From: Brevibacterium ihuae
GTDB lineage: Bacteria; Actinomycetota; Actinomycetes; Actinomycetales; Brevibacteriaceae
Reading direction: 5' to 3'
Length of the DNA stretch: 64,000 bases
NCBI RefSeq assembly: GCF_900184225.1
Contig: NZ_FXWZ01000002.1
Location: forward strand, 263,233-327,232
Shown piece after piece: positions 10,110 through 20,272 of this stretch; positions within the stretch are counted from its first letter, which is position 1; each line of letters begins with the position of its first letter. The notes beneath the pieces are model-generated. The model saw only the letters and a program-made list of their open reading frames with translations. It searched no databases and had not been told where the DNA came from. The position numbers and the translations under genes are program-made.

Positions 10110-10128
10110 GCCCGGGAGCGCGATCCGG

Positions 10129-10995
10129 ATGCGCGCCGCGGTCCTCGGCTCGCCCATCGCCCATTCGCTGTCGCCGACCCTCCACCGGGCCGCCTCCGCG
10201 GCGCTCGGGCTCGCAGGCTTCGAGTACGGACGGTTCGAGGTCGCCGAGGAGGCGCTCCCCGCGTTCCTCGCCGCGCATCCCGAGCACGTCGGCTTCTCCC
10301 TGACCATGCCGCTCAAGCACGCGCTGCTCCGGCTCGCCGCGGAGCATGACTGGGAGATCGACCCCGAGGCGGCGCGGACCGGCGCCGGGAACACCCTCGT
10401 GCGCCATGCCGACGGGACCCGCCGCGTGCTCAACACCGATGTGGCCGGGATCGTGCGCGCGCTGTCCGATGCGGGCGTCGCCCCCGCCGCCCCCGGCACC
10501 CGCACCGCGGCGGTGCTCGGCGGCGGGGCGACCGCGGCCTCGGCGACGGCCGCCCTCGCCGAGCTCGGCGTCGCCGACATCGCCTTCGCGGTGCGCAGCG
10601 CCGCCCGCGCCGCCGACGTGCTCGCCCTCGCCGACTCCCTCGGGATGGGTGCGCGCACCATCGCGCTCGACGCCTGGGAGCCCGGCGCGACCGACCTCGC
10701 CGTCTCGACCCTGCCGGCCGGGGCGCTCGCAGGGGTGCCCGTGACCTGGCCGGAGAGCTTCGACCGTCCCGCGGCGCTCCTCGACGTCGCCTACGCCCGT
10801 GCCGAACCCGACCTCCTCTCCGCCTTCGCGGCCCGCGGGGGAACCGCGGTCCCCGGAACCCGGATGCTCGTCCACCAGGCCGCCGAGCAGTTCCGCGTGT
10901 TCGCGGCCGCCGTCGGCGTCGAGCTCGGCGACCGGCACCGCCGGATCGTCGATGCGATGCTCGCAGCGCTCCCGGAAGCGCCCGCCGCCCGCTGA
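10129..10995 (+). CDS. aroE: shikimate 5-dehydrogenase-like protein
   Basis: NADP-dependent reduction of 3-dehydroshikimate in the shikimate pathway. The substrate domain has GSPIAHSLSPTLHRAA, with a Lys in SLTMPLKHALL. The nucleotide domain has VLGGGATAASATAAL, and MLVHQAAEQF matches the usual C-terminal helix. The ATG at 10129 follows GGGAG and starts at the usual family N-terminus, giving 288 aa; an in-frame ATG at 10099 would overlap mltG by 11 nt but has no ribosome binding site. The catalytic region NTLVRHADG is somewhat divergent (many AroE have NTD/NAD later), so a quinate/shikimate relative is possible. aroC-aroK-aroB follow one gene later. Confidence 0.87.
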   Translation: MRAAVLGSPIAHSLSPTLHRAASAALGLAGFEYGRFEVAEEALPAFLAAHPEHVGFSLTMPLKHALLRLAAEHDWEIDPEAARTGAGNTLVRHADGTRRVLNTDVAGIVRALSDAGVAPAAPGTRTAAVLGGGATAASATAALAELGVADIAFAVRSAARAADVLALADSLGMGARTIALDAWEPGATDLAVSTLPAGALAGVPVTWPESFDRPAALLDVAYARAEPDLLSAFAARGGTAVPGTRMLVHQAAEQFRVFAAAVGVELGDRHRRIVDAMLAALPEAPAAR

Positions 10996-11023
10996 ACCGC
11001 CACCCGATCGACCAGGAGGAAGA

Positions 11024-11794
11024 GTGTCCGAACCGCTGTCGCTCGTCGCGAGCCTGAGCATCACCGTGATCGCCTCGCTGGCGGTGAGCGCCTGGATCTG
11101 GCTCCGGTTCCCGCACCTCATCGACGACGAGGCCGGGCTGCGGCTGCTCCGCGGGGTGAACTCGATGGACCGGCCGAGCGGCCTCGTCACCGCGGTGCTC
11201 ACCTCGGTGGGCGCAGTCATCGCCTGGCTCGCCGCGTTCATCGCCCCGTCGTTCCTCGGCCGCACCGGTGCCGATGCCCCGCTCCTCGCGGCCTTCGGGC
11301 TGTTCGCCGGGGCGACCGGCTGGCTGTTCTGGATCGACACCGCGATCCGCCGCCTGCCCAACCGGATCGTGCTGCCGATCACCTTCGCCGCGCTCGTGCT
11401 GTTCGTCGTCTCCGTCGTCATCGGCGTCACGCGCGACACCGGCGACGCGCCCGGGATGTGGGCGGCCGGGGCGACGCCGGCGATCCACGGCCTGCTCGGC
11501 GGGTTCGCCGCACTTCTCTTCTTCCTCCTCCTCGCCCTCCTCGCCCTGCGAATGCGGCGCACCGGGATGGGCGGCGGCGACGTCAAGCTCGCGGTGATCG
11601 TCGGCATGCTGCCGGGTGCGCTGAGCCTCGGCAGTCCGCTCATCGCGCTCCTCGTGATGAATGTGTCCGCGCTCGTCCACGTGCTGTGGGCGGTCGGCAC
11701 CGGCCGGGCCCGCTGGGGGAGCGCCATCCCCTTCGGTCCGCACATGCTGATCGGCACGTGGACGGCGGTCATCGCGGGACCGCTGCTTTTGTAG
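11024..11794 (+). CDS. A24-family prepilin peptidase-like membrane protein
   Basis: A 256-aa polytopic membrane protein with both aspartate motifs of type IV prepilin peptidases: [14 protein letters not shown] near residue 105 and [11 protein letters not shown] near residue 183. About six transmembrane segments are visible, and the N-terminal methylase/cysteine region of full PilD is missing, as in TadV/CpaA-type enzymes. GTG start after a strong AGGAGGA at 11014-11020. No pilin or secretion gene is nearby; in many actinobacteria such a gene sits alone beside aroE/aroC. Its substrate pilins must be encoded elsewhere. Confidence 0.85.
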   Translation: MSEPLSLVASLSITVIASLAVSAWIWLRFPHLIDDEAGLRLLRGVNSMDRPSGLVTAVLTSVGAVIAWLAAFIAPSFLGRTGADAPLLAAFGLFAGATGWLFWIDTAIRRLPNRIVLPITFAALVLFVVSVVIGVTRDTGDAPGMWAAGATPAIHGLLGGFAALLFFLLLALLALRMRRTGMGGGDVKLAVIVGMLPGALSLGSPLIALLVMNVSALVHVLWAVGTGRARWGSAIPFGPHMLIGTWTAVIAGPLLL

Positions 11795-11797
11795 ACT
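11792..11797 (+). promoter_or_regulatory. -10 box for leaderless aroC mRNA
   Basis: TAGACT overlaps the stop codon of the prepilin peptidase gene and ends 7 nt before the aroC ATG, placing the predicted transcription start at the start codon. Confidence 0.5.
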
Positions 11798-11804
11798 TGG
11801 GAGA

Positions 11805-12998
11805 ATGTTGAGATGGCTTACAGCAGGCGAGTCCCATGGCGAGGCGCTCGTCGGCATCCTCGAGGGGCTCCCCGCCCACGTCCCCGTCACGCGCGCTGAC
11901 GTCGCCGCTGCGCTCGCCCGCCGCCGGCTCGGTTACGGTCGCGGAGCCCGTATGAAGTTCGAGGCCGACGAGGTGCGGCTGCTCGGCGGCGTGCGCCACG
12001 GCGCCACCCTCGGCGGCCCCGTCGCGATCGAGGTCGGCAACACCGAATGGCCCAAGTGGGAGACGGTGATGAGCGCCGACCCCGTCGCCCCCGAGCTGCT
12101 CGCCGAGCAGGCCCGCAACGCCCCGCTCACCCGGCCCCGGCCGGGACACGCCGATCTCGTCGGGATGCAGAAGTACGCCTGGGACGAGGCGCGTCCGATC
12201 CTCGAGCGGGCCTCGGCCCGCGAGACCGCGATGCGGGTGGCGCTCGGCGCGGTCGCCGTGAACTTCCTCCGCGAGCTCGGCATCGAGCTCGTCTCGCACA
12301 CCGTCTCGATCGGCCCGGTGTCCGGCACCGGCGACGAGGCGCTGCCGACCCCGCGCGACGTCGAGGCCCTCGACACGGACCCGCTGCGCTGCTTCGACGC
12401 CGATCTCTCCGCCCGGATGATCGCCGAGGTCGACGACGCGAAGAAGTCCGGCGACACCCTCGGCGGCGTCGTCGAGGTCATCGTCGAGAACGTGCCGCCC
12501 GGCCTCGGCTCCCACGTCCACTGGGACCGGCGCCTCGACAGCCGCCTGGCGGCCGCGCTCATGGGCATCCAGGCGATCAAGGGCGTCGAGGTGGGCGACG
12601 GCTTCGCCACCGCCGCCCGGCGCGGGTCAGCCGCCCACGACGAGATCGTCTCCCACGACGGTGCGGTGACGCGCGCGACCAACCGCGCCGGCGGCACCGA
12701 GGGCGGGATGTCCACCGGCGAGCAGCTGCGGGTGCGGGCCGCGATGAAGCCCATCGCCACCGTGCCGCGCGCGCTCGCGACGATCGACGTGAGCACCGGC
12801 GAGGCGGCCAAGGCCCACCACCAGCGCTCGGACGTGTGCGCGGTGCCGGCGGCCGGCGTGGTCGCCGAGGCGATGGTCGCGCTCGTCGTCGCGGAGGCGG
12901 TCGTCGAGAAGTTCGGCGGCGACTCGGTCGCCGAGACCCGGCGCAATCTGGAGTCCTACCTCGAGGCGATCCCGGCGGCGCTGCGCTCCGGACGATGA
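11805..12998 (+). CDS. aroC: chorismate synthase
   Basis: FMN-dependent conversion of EPSP to chorismate, the last shikimate-pathway step. The 397-aa protein opens with [20 protein letters not shown] and contains the family signatures [20 protein letters not shown] and [10 protein letters not shown], with [12 protein letters not shown] later. No Shine-Dalgarno is obvious at the start; the -10 box at 11792-11797 suggests a leaderless transcript. The end overlaps aroK as ATGA, followed by aroB. Confidence 0.98.
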   Translation: MLRWLTAGESHGEALVGILEGLPAHVPVTRADVAAALARRRLGYGRGARMKFEADEVRLLGGVRHGATLGGPVAIEVGNTEWPKWETVMSADPVAPELLAEQARNAPLTRPRPGHADLVGMQKYAWDEARPILERASARETAMRVALGAVAVNFLRELGIELVSHTVSIGPVSGTGDEALPTPRDVEALDTDPLRCFDADLSARMIAEVDDAKKSGDTLGGVVEVIVENVPPGLGSHVHWDRRLDSRLAAALMGIQAIKGVEVGDGFATAARRGSAAHDEIVSHDGAVTRATNRAGGTEGGMSTGEQLRVRAAMKPIATVPRALATIDVSTGEAAKAHHQRSDVCAVPAAGVVAEAMVALVVAEAVVEKFGGDSVAETRRNLESYLEAIPAALRSGR

Positions 12999-13660
12999 CC
13001 GCCGAGCAGCCGCTGCCCCGCCCCGCGCCCCCGCTGCGGCCGAGGCCCGCGGCCCAGTCGCGGATCGCACTCATCGGTCCGCCCGCAGCGGGCAAGTCGA
13101 CGATCGGTCGGCTGCTCGCCGACCGGCTCGGGCTGCCGATGACCGACACCGACGCGGAGATCGTCGCGCGCTACGGTCCGATCCCCGCGATCTTCGCCGA
13201 GCGCGGCGAGGCGCGGTTCCGCGAGATCGAGCGCGAGGTCGTCCGGCGCAGTCTGCGCCGCCTCCTCGACCGGCCCGGCGTGGTCTCGCTCGGCGGGGGA
13301 GCGATCCTCAACTCCGGGACCCGCGCCCAGCTCCTCCACCCCGCGATCCGCGTGGTGAGCATCGAGATCGATGCCCGCACGGCGGCCGCTCGGATCCATG
13401 GCTCCCAGCGGCCGCTGCTCGCCGGGGACGAGGACCCGCTCGAGCGCTGGCAGACGCTGCTCGCCGAGCGGCAGCCGCTCTACCGCGCGGTGGCGACCGT
13501 CACCGTGCCCGCCACCAATGGACCGCCCTCGACGATCGTCAACCGGATCGTCGACCTCCTCACCGGGCTCGAGCGGGCCGAGGCCTATGCCCGGTTCGCC
13601 GACGCCGAGCGCGACGGCGGACCCCCATCCACGACGACCGACGAAAGCAGGAGAGCATGA
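12995..13660 (+). CDS. aroK: shikimate kinase
   Basis: ATP-dependent phosphorylation of shikimate. The P-loop GPPAAGKST is at residues 28-36, with [24 protein letters not shown] and the lid Arg region ([11 protein letters not shown]). At 221 aa it is longer than typical (about 170): a Pro-rich 22-residue N-terminal extension and a 40-residue charged C-terminal tail. An internal start would shorten it, but the ATG at 12995 overlaps the aroC stop. The last four bases overlap aroB. Confidence 0.94.
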   Translation: MTAEQPLPRPAPPLRPRPAAQSRIALIGPPAAGKSTIGRLLADRLGLPMTDTDAEIVARYGPIPAIFAERGEARFREIEREVVRRSLRRLLDRPGVVSLGGGAILNSGTRAQLLHPAIRVVSIEIDARTAAARIHGSQRPLLAGDEDPLERWQTLLAERQPLYRAVATVTVPATNGPPSTIVNRIVDLLTGLERAEAYARFADAERDGGPPSTTTDESRRA

Positions 13661-14763
13661 CACCGACCACCCGCATCGACGTGAGCGCCGGAGGGGACTA
13701 CCCGGTCCTCGTCGGGTCCGGACTGCTCGGCGAGCTCCCGGGCCTCATCGGCCCGCGCGCCCGCAAGGTGCTCGTGGTCCACCCGCGCGCGCTGCGCTCG
13801 ACCGGCGAGGCGGTCCGCGAGGACCTCGCCGCGGCGGGGTACGAGGCGCTCTCGGCGGAGATCCCCGACGCCGAGGAGGCCAAGCACGTCCAGGTCGCGG
13901 CGTTCTGCTGGCAGATCCTCGGACAGAGCGACTTCACCCGCTCCGATGCGATCGTCGGCGTGGGCGGGGGAGCGGTGACCGACCTCGCCGGCTTCGTCGC
14001 CGCCACCTGGCTGCGCGGCATCCGGTTCGTCACCATCCCCACCACCGTGCTCGGCATGGTCGACGCCGCGATCGGCGGCAAGACCGGCATCAACACCGCC
14101 GAGGGGAAGAACCTCGTCGGTGCCTTCCACGCCCCGGCCGGCGTCCTCGTCGACACCGACACCCTCGCCACCCTGCCGGACAACGAGCTATTCACCGGAC
14201 TCGCGGAAGCGGTGAAGTGCGGCTTCATCGCCGACGAACGGATCATCGAGCTCGTCGAGGAGACGCCCAAGGAGGCGATCGCCGACCACACCTCCGCGGT
14301 GCTGCGCGAGATCATCGAGCGCTCGATCCGCGTCAAGGCCGCGGTCGTGAGCGAGGATTTCGGCGAGGCGGGGCGCCGGGAGATCCTCAACTACGGGCAT
14401 ACGCTCGGCCACGCGATCGAGCTCACCGAGCGCTACCGGTGGCGGCACGGCGCCGCGGTGAGCGTCGGGATGATGTTCGCCGCCGAGCTCTCCGCGCTGA
14501 CGAAGAACCTCCCGCAGGAGGTCGTCGACCGGCAGCGCGCGGTGCTCACCCGCCTCGGCCTGCCCGTGGGGTACCGCGGCGACAAGTGGCCGCAGCTGCT
14601 CGACGCGATGCGCCGGGACAAGAAGGCGCGGGGCTCGCTCATGCGCTTCATCGTCCTCGAGGGCATCGGCCGCCCGACCGTCCTCGAGGGGCCCGACACG
14701 AGCCTCCTCCATACGGCGTACCAGGAGATCGGCGAGCAGTCGCCGACGACGACGCTGCTCTGA
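13657..14763 (+). CDS. aroB: 3-dehydroquinate synthase
   Basis: NAD- and metal-dependent cyclisation of DAHP to 3-dehydroquinate. The 368-aa protein has [44 protein letters not shown] and the metal-binding [11 protein letters not shown]. Strong GAAAGCAGGAGAGC precedes the ATG, which overlaps the aroK stop by four bases. Third gene of the aroC-aroK-aroB unit. Confidence 0.98.
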   Translation: MTPTTRIDVSAGGDYPVLVGSGLLGELPGLIGPRARKVLVVHPRALRSTGEAVREDLAAAGYEALSAEIPDAEEAKHVQVAAFCWQILGQSDFTRSDAIVGVGGGAVTDLAGFVAATWLRGIRFVTIPTTVLGMVDAAIGGKTGINTAEGKNLVGAFHAPAGVLVDTDTLATLPDNELFTGLAEAVKCGFIADERIIELVEETPKEAIADHTSAVLREIIERSIRVKAAVVSEDFGEAGRREILNYGHTLGHAIELTERYRWRHGAAVSVGMMFAAELSALTKNLPQEVVDRQRAVLTRLGLPVGYRGDKWPQLLDAMRRDKKARGSLMRFIVLEGIGRPTVLEGPDTSLLHTAYQEIGEQSPTTTLL

Positions 14764-14776
14764 GCCCGCCGCTTGC

Positions 14777-14833
14777 TAGAATCTGTCCCCGGTGCGTCGG
14801 ATCGGCGCTCGCAACTCCCAATGGTGAAGGAGA
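14777..14833 (+). promoter_or_regulatory. efp -10 box and ribosome binding site
   Basis: TAGAAT at 14777-14782 lies about 55 nt before the efp GTG; GAAGGAGA at 14826-14833 is the ribosome binding site. The promoter begins right after the aroB stop. Confidence 0.5.
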
Positions 14834-14837
14834 CCAT

Positions 14838-15401
14838 GTGGCAACGACCAACGACCTCAAGAACGGCATGGTGCTGTCGATCGACAGCCAGCTGTGGCAG
14901 GTGCTCGAGTTCCAGCACGTCAAGCCGGGCAAGGGCCCCGCGTTCGTGCGGACGAAGATGAAGAACGTCCTCAGCGGGAAGATCATCGACAAGACCTTCA
15001 ACGCCGGCACCAAGGTGGAGACCGCGACCGTCGACCGCCGCGACATGGAGTACCTCTACCACGACGGCACCGACTACGTGTTCATGGACTCGAAGGACTA
15101 CGACCAGGTCTCGATCGATCCTGCGCTCGTCGGCGACGCCGCGAACTTCATGCTCGAGAACCAGAAGCTCCAGATCGCGTTCCACGACGGCACCCCGCTC
15201 TACGTCGAGCTGCCCGCGAGCGTCGAGCTCACCATCGCCCGCACCGAGCCCGGTCTCCAGGGGGACCGCTCGACCGGCGGCTCGAAGCCCGCGACCCTCG
15301 AGACCGGCTACGAGATCCAGGTGCCGCTGTTCCTCGAGGAGGGCGTCAAGGTCAAGGTCGACACCCGCTCCGGCGACTACCTCGGCCGCGTCAAGGAGTG
15401 A
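14838..15401 (+). CDS. efp: elongation factor P
   Basis: Relieves ribosome stalling at polyproline. The 187-aa protein has the three-domain EF-P architecture, with the tip loop [12 protein letters not shown] carrying Lys at the position that is modified in other bacteria. I see no modification genes (epmA or dehydrorhamnosyl type) in the window. The GTG start at 14838 follows GAAGGAGA. The stop overlaps the nusB GTG (GTGA). Confidence 0.98.
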   Translation: MATTNDLKNGMVLSIDSQLWQVLEFQHVKPGKGPAFVRTKMKNVLSGKIIDKTFNAGTKVETATVDRRDMEYLYHDGTDYVFMDSKDYDQVSIDPALVGDAANFMLENQKLQIAFHDGTPLYVELPASVELTIARTEPGLQGDRSTGGSKPATLETGYEIQVPLFLEEGVKVKVDTRSGDYLGRVKE

Positions 15402-15805
15402 GTGCCCGCACGCGCGCCCGGCGGCGCGCTCTCGAGCTCCTCTTCGAGGCCGAGCAGCGCGAGCTGCCGGTCGCGGAGGTCGTTCGCATGCGCTCGAACG
15501 ATCCGGACTACCCGATGAAGCCCTACGCCGTCGAGATCGTCGACGGCGTGGTCGCCCACCGGGACGAGATCGATGAGCTCGTCGAGACATACTCCCGCGG
15601 CTGGTCGCTCGAGCGGATGCCCGCCGTCGACCGGGCGCTGCTGCGGATCGCGGTGTGGGAGATGCTCTTCAACGACGAGGTCGACGACCCCGTCGCGATC
15701 AGCGAGGTCGTCGACCTCGCGCGGACGTTCTCCACCGACGACTCCCCGAAGTTCGTCAACGGGGTCCTCGACCGGATCCGCTCGGTCAAGCCGACACTCG
15801 GCTGA
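15398..15805 (+). CDS. nusB: transcription antitermination factor NusB
   Basis: Partner of NusE/S10 in rRNA antitermination. The 135-aa all-helical protein starts [20 protein letters not shown] and ends with the NusB motif [10 protein letters not shown]. The GTG at 15398 overlaps the efp stop; the AAGGAG in the efp tail is too close to act well, so translational coupling is likely. Its last 20 bases overlap the convergent hydrolase gene. Confidence 0.95.
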   Translation: MSARTRARRRALELLFEAEQRELPVAEVVRMRSNDPDYPMKPYAVEIVDGVVAHRDEIDELVETYSRGWSLERMPAVDRALLRIAVWEMLFNDEVDDPVAISEVVDLARTFSTDDSPKFVNGVLDRIRSVKPTLG

Positions 15806-16796
15806 GCCAGCCCGTGAGCGCCCGGGTGAGGGCCTCCGGCTGCTCCTGCGCGACCCAGTGGCCGGCGTCGACGATCTCCTCGGTGAGATCGTCGCACGCC
15901 GCGCGCATCGGCTCGGCCGCGGTCGTCGTCAGCGTCGCGCACACCGCGTCCCAGCGCGCGTGGACGAACAGCGCGGGAACGGTGATCCGCCCGCCGGTCG
16001 GAGCGGCGGCGGCATAGGCCTCGTTCGCGCGGTTGTTGCGGTACCACGCGTTCGCGGCGGTGAAACCGGTGCGCTCGAGGGATTCCACGAGGGCCGCGAA
16101 CTCCTCGGCGTCGAGCACCCGCGGGTCCGGCTCGCGGCGCGGCGGCCCGTCGGGGAACCAGCCGCCCCGGGCCTGCACGCTCGCGTTCGGCACCGGGCGC
16201 TCGAGGGCGCGCGGGCTGCCCGCCCGCATGATCGAGGCGAGGAGTCCGGGGACGTCGCGGTCGAACTCCGCCGCGAGCGCCTCGGGTATCCGGGCGTGTG
16301 CGACGAGATAGTCCCACTGCCCCAAGGGGTACTCCGCGGCCGGGTAGAGCCGGCGGTCGACGTGGTCGGCGAGCGAGGTGCCCGGCGGCACGTGCGGCAC
16401 GCACACCCCGGCAACCCCGGCGAGCCGCTCCGGGTGATGGGTCGCGAGGTTCCAGGCGACGGGGGCGCCGTAGTCGTGGCCGACGACGAATGCCGGCCGC
16501 TGTGCCCCGTCAGTGACATGGTCGAGGAGCTCGATCATGTCCGCCACCGCCTCCTCGATCCGGTAGTCGGAGGGGTCCGGGTGGACGGTGGAACCCCCGT
16601 AGCCGCGCATGTCCGGCGCGATGACCCGGAAGCCCGCGGCGGCCAGCGGCTCCATCACCCGGATCCAGCTCCGTGCGTGCTCCGGCCAGCCGTGGACGAG
16701 CAGCACGACCGGGTCCGCGCTGCTTCCCGCCGCGAGGTAGGCCGTCGTGTGCCGGTCGGTGGTGTGCCGGTGGGCGGTGATGCCGGACGCGTCCAT
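15786..16796 (-). CDS. alpha/beta hydrolase, epoxide-hydrolase-like
   Basis: A 336-aa alpha/beta-hydrolase of the epoxide hydrolase/haloalkane dehalogenase group. Oxyanion motif HGWPE (residues 35-39), nucleophile Asp108 in GHDYGAP, a late Asp in HARWDAV and catalytic His in [12 protein letters not shown] form the triad; the cap domain lies between. The start at 16796 has AAGGAG six bases upstream (16803-16808), better than the in-frame ATG at 16829. Convergent with nusB, 20-bp 3' overlap. Natural substrate unknown; the Asp nucleophile fits an epoxide hydrolase better than an esterase. Confidence 0.85.
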   Translation of the reverse strand: MDASGITAHRHTTDRHTTAYLAAGSSADPVVLLVHGWPEHARSWIRVMEPLAAAGFRVIAPDMRGYGGSTVHPDPSDYRIEEAVADMIELLDHVTDGAQRPAFVVGHDYGAPVAWNLATHHPERLAGVAGVCVPHVPPGTSLADHVDRRLYPAAEYPLGQWDYLVAHARIPEALAAEFDRDVPGLLASIMRAGSPRALERPVPNASVQARGGWFPDGPPRREPDPRVLDAEEFAALVESLERTGFTAANAWYRNNRANEAYAAAAPTGGRITVPALFVHARWDAVCATLTTTAAEPMRAACDDLTEEIVDAGHWVAQEQPEALTRALTGWLSRVSA

Positions 16797-16824
16797 CGTG
16801 AGCTCCTTCGCCGTCGATGCGCCC

Positions 16825-16830
16825 AGCATA
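16825..16830 (-). promoter_or_regulatory. -10 box of the alpha/beta hydrolase gene
   Basis: TATGCT on the minus strand, about 28 nt before the hydrolase start. The -35 match is weak. Confidence 0.35.
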
Positions 16831-16886
16831 ACCGGACTTGAGCCAGGTCACACGGGTCCGCGAAGCGGTGCGCGCAGCGGAGCGAG

Positions 16887-16892
16887 TATGCT
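16887..16892 (+). promoter_or_regulatory. -10 box of the pyr operon
   Basis: TATGCT at 16887-16892 lies about 60 nt before pyrR and leaves a leader of about 55 nt that contains the PyrR-binding element. Confidence 0.45.
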
Positions 16893-16910
16893 GGACCGCG
16901 GACACCATCC

Positions 16911-16946
16911 CTCCTTTAACGACCGTCCCGTGAGGCGGAGAAGGGG
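16911..16946 (+). promoter_or_regulatory. PyrR-binding RNA element overlapping the pyrR ribosome binding site
   Basis: The leader contains CTTTAACGACCGTCCCGTG followed by AGGCGGAGAAGGGG, matching the conserved PyrR-binding loop (GTCC..GTGAGGC..GAAGGGG) that binds PyrR-UMP. Here it includes the AAGGGG ribosome binding site just 5 nt from the GTG. No separate antiterminator/terminator pair is seen. This arrangement predicts repression of pyr operon translation when uridine nucleotides are high, as proposed for mycobacterial pyrR. Confidence 0.8.
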
Positions 16947-16951
16947 AACCC

Positions 16952-17503
16952 GTGAAGAACCGCACCGTGCTCGACGCGGACGAGATCTCCCGGGCGATCA
17001 CGCGCATCGCCCACGAGGTCCTCGAGAGCAACAAGGGAGCCCGCGACCTCGTCGTCCTCGGCATCCCGTCCCGCGGCGTCCCGCTCGCCGAGCGCCTCGC
17101 CGCCCGCATCGCCGACATCGAACCCGGCACCGACGCCCGCGCGATCAGCGGCAGCCTCGACATCACGATGTACCGCGACGACCTGCGCACCACCCGGCTC
17201 CGCTCGCCGGCCCCCACCCGCATCCCGCCGGCCGGCATCGACGGCCGGACCGTCGTCCTCGTCGACGACGTCCTGTTCTCCGGGCGCACCATCCGCGCCG
17301 CCCTCGACGCGCTCGCCGACATCGGCCGACCGGCCGCCGTGCGGCTCGCCGTGCTCGTCGACCGCGGCCACCGGAGCCTGCCGATCCGCGCCGACCACGT
17401 CGGCAAGAACCTCCCGACCGCCGTCGACGAGCGCGTCTCCGTCACGGTCGCGGAGATCGACGGCACCGACGCGGTGACGATCTCGTCGTCCGAGGAGGCC
17501 TGA
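16952..17503 (+). CDS. pyrR: bifunctional pyr operon regulator / uracil phosphoribosyltransferase PyrR
   Basis: RNA-binding, UMP-sensing regulator that retains a phosphoribosyltransferase fold. The 183-aa protein carries the PRPP loop [13 protein letters not shown] and [14 protein letters not shown], with the basic strip typical of PyrR. It starts with GTG directly after its own binding element and shares one base with pyrB (TGATG). First gene of a long pyrimidine operon. Confidence 0.97.
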   Translation: MKNRTVLDADEISRAITRIAHEVLESNKGARDLVVLGIPSRGVPLAERLAARIADIEPGTDARAISGSLDITMYRDDLRTTRLRSPAPTRIPPAGIDGRTVVLVDDVLFSGRTIRAALDALADIGRPAAVRLAVLVDRGHRSLPIRADHVGKNLPTAVDERVSVTVAEIDGTDAVTISSSEEA

Positions 17504-18483
17504 TGCGCCACCTGCTCTCCACCGCCGAGCTCGCCCACGCCGAGGCGGCCGACCTGCTCGACGTCGCCGAGGAGATGACCCAGGTCGCCGAGCGCGAGAT
17601 CAAGAAGCTCCCGGCGCTCCGCGGCCGCACGGTCGTCAACCTCTTCTTCGAGGACTCGACCCGCACCCGGCTGTCCTTCGAGGCCGCCGCCAAGCGGCTC
17701 TCCGCGGACGTCATCAACTTCTCCGCCAAGGGTTCGAGCGTGTCGAAGGGCGAGAGCCTGCAGGACACCATCCAGACGCTGTCGGCGATGGGCGCCGACG
17801 CGGTCGTCGTGCGCCACGGCGGCTCCGGCACCCCGCAGCGGATGGCGACCTCGGGCTGGATCAACGTGCCGATCCTCAACGCCGGCGACGGCACGCACGA
17901 GCACCCCACGCAGGCGCTCCTCGACGCGTTCACGCTGCGCCGCGTGCTCGCCGGGGCGCCGGCCTCGGGTGCGGCGGAGGGGGCGCGCGGACGCGACCTC
18001 GCCGGAGCCACGGTCGCCGTGGTCGGCGACGTCCTCCATTCGCGGGTCGCCCGCTCGAACGTCCACCTGCTCACCACGCTCGGGGCCCGCGTCGTCCTCA
18101 TCGGCCCGCCCACGCTCATGCCCTGGGGCGTCGACGCGTGGCCGGCCGAGGTGTTCTACGACTTCGACGAGGCGCTCGCCGCGCACCGCTTCGACGCGGT
18201 GATGATGCTGCGCGTCCAGCTCGAGCGGATGCACCAGTCGTTCTTCCCCAACCCCCGCGAATACACGCGGCTCTGGGGCCTCACCGAGCAGCGCTGGCGC
18301 GCGCTGCCCGAGCACACCGCGATCATGCACCCGGGCCCGATGAACCGGGGCTTCGAGATCAGCGCCGCCGCCGCGGACTCGCCGCGCGCCGTCATCCTCG
18401 ACCAGGTCGAGAACGGCGTCGCGGTGCGGATGGCGGCCCTCTACCGACTCCTCATCGGCACCGATTCGGAAGGACGACCATGA
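17503..18483 (+). CDS. pyrB: aspartate carbamoyltransferase catalytic subunit
   Basis: Joins carbamoyl phosphate and aspartate in the second de novo pyrimidine step. The 326-aa protein has the carbamoyl-phosphate motif STRTR at residues 52-56, [13 protein letters not shown], and [14 protein letters not shown] short Gly/Ala-rich insertion ([12 protein letters not shown]) precedes the third motif. No regulatory pyrI follows. GAGGAGG precedes the start; the end overlaps pyrC as ATGA. Confidence 0.98.
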   Translation: MRHLLSTAELAHAEAADLLDVAEEMTQVAEREIKKLPALRGRTVVNLFFEDSTRTRLSFEAAAKRLSADVINFSAKGSSVSKGESLQDTIQTLSAMGADAVVVRHGGSGTPQRMATSGWINVPILNAGDGTHEHPTQALLDAFTLRRVLAGAPASGAAEGARGRDLAGATVAVVGDVLHSRVARSNVHLLTTLGARVVLIGPPTLMPWGVDAWPAEVFYDFDEALAAHRFDAVMMLRVQLERMHQSFFPNPREYTRLWGLTEQRWRALPEHTAIMHPGPMNRGFEISAAAADSPRAVILDQVENGVAVRMAALYRLLIGTDSEGRP

Positions 18484-19787
18484 CCGCGTACCTCATCCAG
18501 GGCGCCTCGGTCCAGGGCACCGGGACGCGCGACATCGCGATCGAGAACGGACGCTTCGTCGACGCGGTGACCGATCCGGACGTCGTCGTCGACGCCGCGG
18601 GGCTCGTCGCGCTGCCGGGCCTCGTCGACCTCCACACCCACCTCCGCGAGCCCGGGCGGGAGGACGCGGAGACCGTCCTCACCGGCTCGCAGTCCGCCGC
18701 CCGCGGCGGGTACACCGCCGTCCACGCGATGGCGAACACCGCGCCCGTCGCCGACACCGCCGGCGTCGTCGAGCAGGTGTGGAACCTCGGCCGGGAGGCC
18801 GGGTGGACCGAGGTCGTGCCGATCGGCGCGGTGACCATCGGCCAGCAGGGCACGCAGCTTGCCGAGCTCGGGGCGATGGCCCGCAGCGCCGCGGGCGTGC
18901 GGATCTTCTCCGACGACGGCCTGTGCGTCGCCGACCCGCTCCTCATGCGCCGTGCGCTCGAGTACGTCAAGACCTTCGACGGGATCATCGCCCAGCACTC
19001 GCAGGAGCCCCGGCTCACCGAGGGTGCGCAGATGAACGAGGGCACGGTGTCCGCCGAGCTCGGCCTGCCGGGGTGGCCGGCCGTCGCCGAGGAGGCGATC
19101 ATCGCCCGCGACATCCTGCTCGCCGAGCACGTCGGCTCCCGCCTCCACGTGTGCCACCTGTCGACCGCCGGCAGCGTCGAGCTCGTGCGCTGGGCGAAGT
19201 CGCGCGGCGTGCAGGTGACCGCCGAGGTCACCCCGCACCACCTCATGCTCACCGACGAGCTCGTCCGCACCTACGACCCGCTCTACAAGGTCAATCCGCC
19301 GCTGCGCACGCAGGCCGACGTCGACGCGGTGCGCGCCGGGCTCGCCGACGGCACGATCGACGTCGTCGGCACCGACCACGCCCCCCACACCTCCGAGCAC
19401 AAGTGCTGCGAGTGGACGGCGGCGGCGATGGGCATGGTCGGGATGGAGACCGCGCTCGCGATCGTCGTGGAGGCGATGCGCGACCACGACTTCGACTTCT
19501 CCGACGTCGCCCGGGTGATGAGCACCCGGCCCGCGGAGATCTCCGGGCTCGACGAGCAGGGTCGGATCGAGACCGGCCGGGGCGCCAACCTCGTCCTCGT
19601 CGATCCGAACGCGAGCGTGCGGATCGACCCGGCCGAGCACGCCACCCTCGGGCGCAACAACCCCTTCACCGGGTTCACCGTGTCGACCCGGATCGTCCAC
19701 ACCTTCCTCTACGGCCACCAGGTCGTCGCCGACTCCGCGCTCACCGCACCGCATCCCGTCTCCGGAGGCGGATCGTGGATCGGCTGA
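18480..19787 (+). CDS. pyrC: dihydroorotase (class I)
   Basis: Zinc amidohydrolase that cyclises carbamoyl aspartate. The 435-aa protein has the metal motif DLHTHLRE (His52, His54), [31 protein letters not shown] and GTDHAPHT. Its 3' end overlaps the next gene by 13 nt. Third gene of the pyr operon. Confidence 0.98.
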   Translation: MTAYLIQGASVQGTGTRDIAIENGRFVDAVTDPDVVVDAAGLVALPGLVDLHTHLREPGREDAETVLTGSQSAARGGYTAVHAMANTAPVADTAGVVEQVWNLGREAGWTEVVPIGAVTIGQQGTQLAELGAMARSAAGVRIFSDDGLCVADPLLMRRALEYVKTFDGIIAQHSQEPRLTEGAQMNEGTVSAELGLPGWPAVAEEAIIARDILLAEHVGSRLHVCHLSTAGSVELVRWAKSRGVQVTAEVTPHHLMLTDELVRTYDPLYKVNPPLRTQADVDAVRAGLADGTIDVVGTDHAPHTSEHKCCEWTAAAMGMVGMETALAIVVEAMRDHDFDFSDVARVMSTRPAEISGLDEQGRIETGRGANLVLVDPNASVRIDPAEHATLGRNNPFTGFTVSTRIVHTFLYGHQVVADSALTAPHPVSGGGSWIG

Positions 19788-20272
19788 TCCCCGCGCTCAT
19801 CGTCGTCGGCGTCATCGTCGCCCTGTTCGCCCTCGTGGCGTGGGGCTGGACCGCGCGCCGCCGCGCCCAGACCGCGCAGTTCCCCGCTCCCGCCCGGCCC
19901 GTCGAGGGCATGCCCGTGCGCGGCGAGCCGGTCGCAGGGATGTACGTCGCGACGACGCTCGCCGACCAGCCGCTCGAGCGCGTCGCCGCCCACGGCCTCG
20001 GGCTGCGCACCTCAGCGTTCCTCGCGATCGCCGACGACGGCGTCATCATCGACCGCGACGGGGTCGACGACCTCCTCATCCCGGTGCACGACATCAGCGG
20101 GGTGAGCACCGCGAGCGGGATGATCGGGAAGTTCGTCGAGAAGGACGGCCTCATCGTCATCTCGTGGCGCCTCGGCGACACCGCGGTCGACACCGGATTC
20201 CGCACCCGCGCGGCCGCCGACCGCACCCCCACCATCGACCACATCCGCCAGCTCATCGGGGAGAACTCGTGA
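19775..20272 (+). CDS. membrane-anchored protein of the pyr operon (Rv1382-like)
   Basis: A 165-aa protein with one N-terminal transmembrane helix (residues 4-22), a short Arg-rich stop (WTARRRA), and a soluble beta-rich domain ([43 protein letters not shown]) that resembles a bacterial PH-like fold. The GTG at 19775 has GGAGG upstream and overlaps pyrC. The same position, between pyrC and carA, is held by Rv1382 in M. tuberculosis. No biochemical function is known to me; placement suggests a conserved accessory role. Confidence 0.85.
   Translation: MDRLIPALIVVGVIVALFALVAWGWTARRRAQTAQFPAPARPVEGMPVRGEPVAGMYVATTLADQPLERVAAHGLGLRTSAFLAIADDGVIIDRDGVDDLLIPVHDISGVSTASGMIGKFVEKDGLIVISWRLGDTAVDTGFRTRAAADRTPTIDHIRQLIGENS

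Noticed and set aside
10099..10128. Earlier ATG for the shikimate dehydrogenase gene
   Set aside because: Overlaps mltG by 11 nt, has no ribosome binding site and adds residues before the conserved start; kept only as an alternative.
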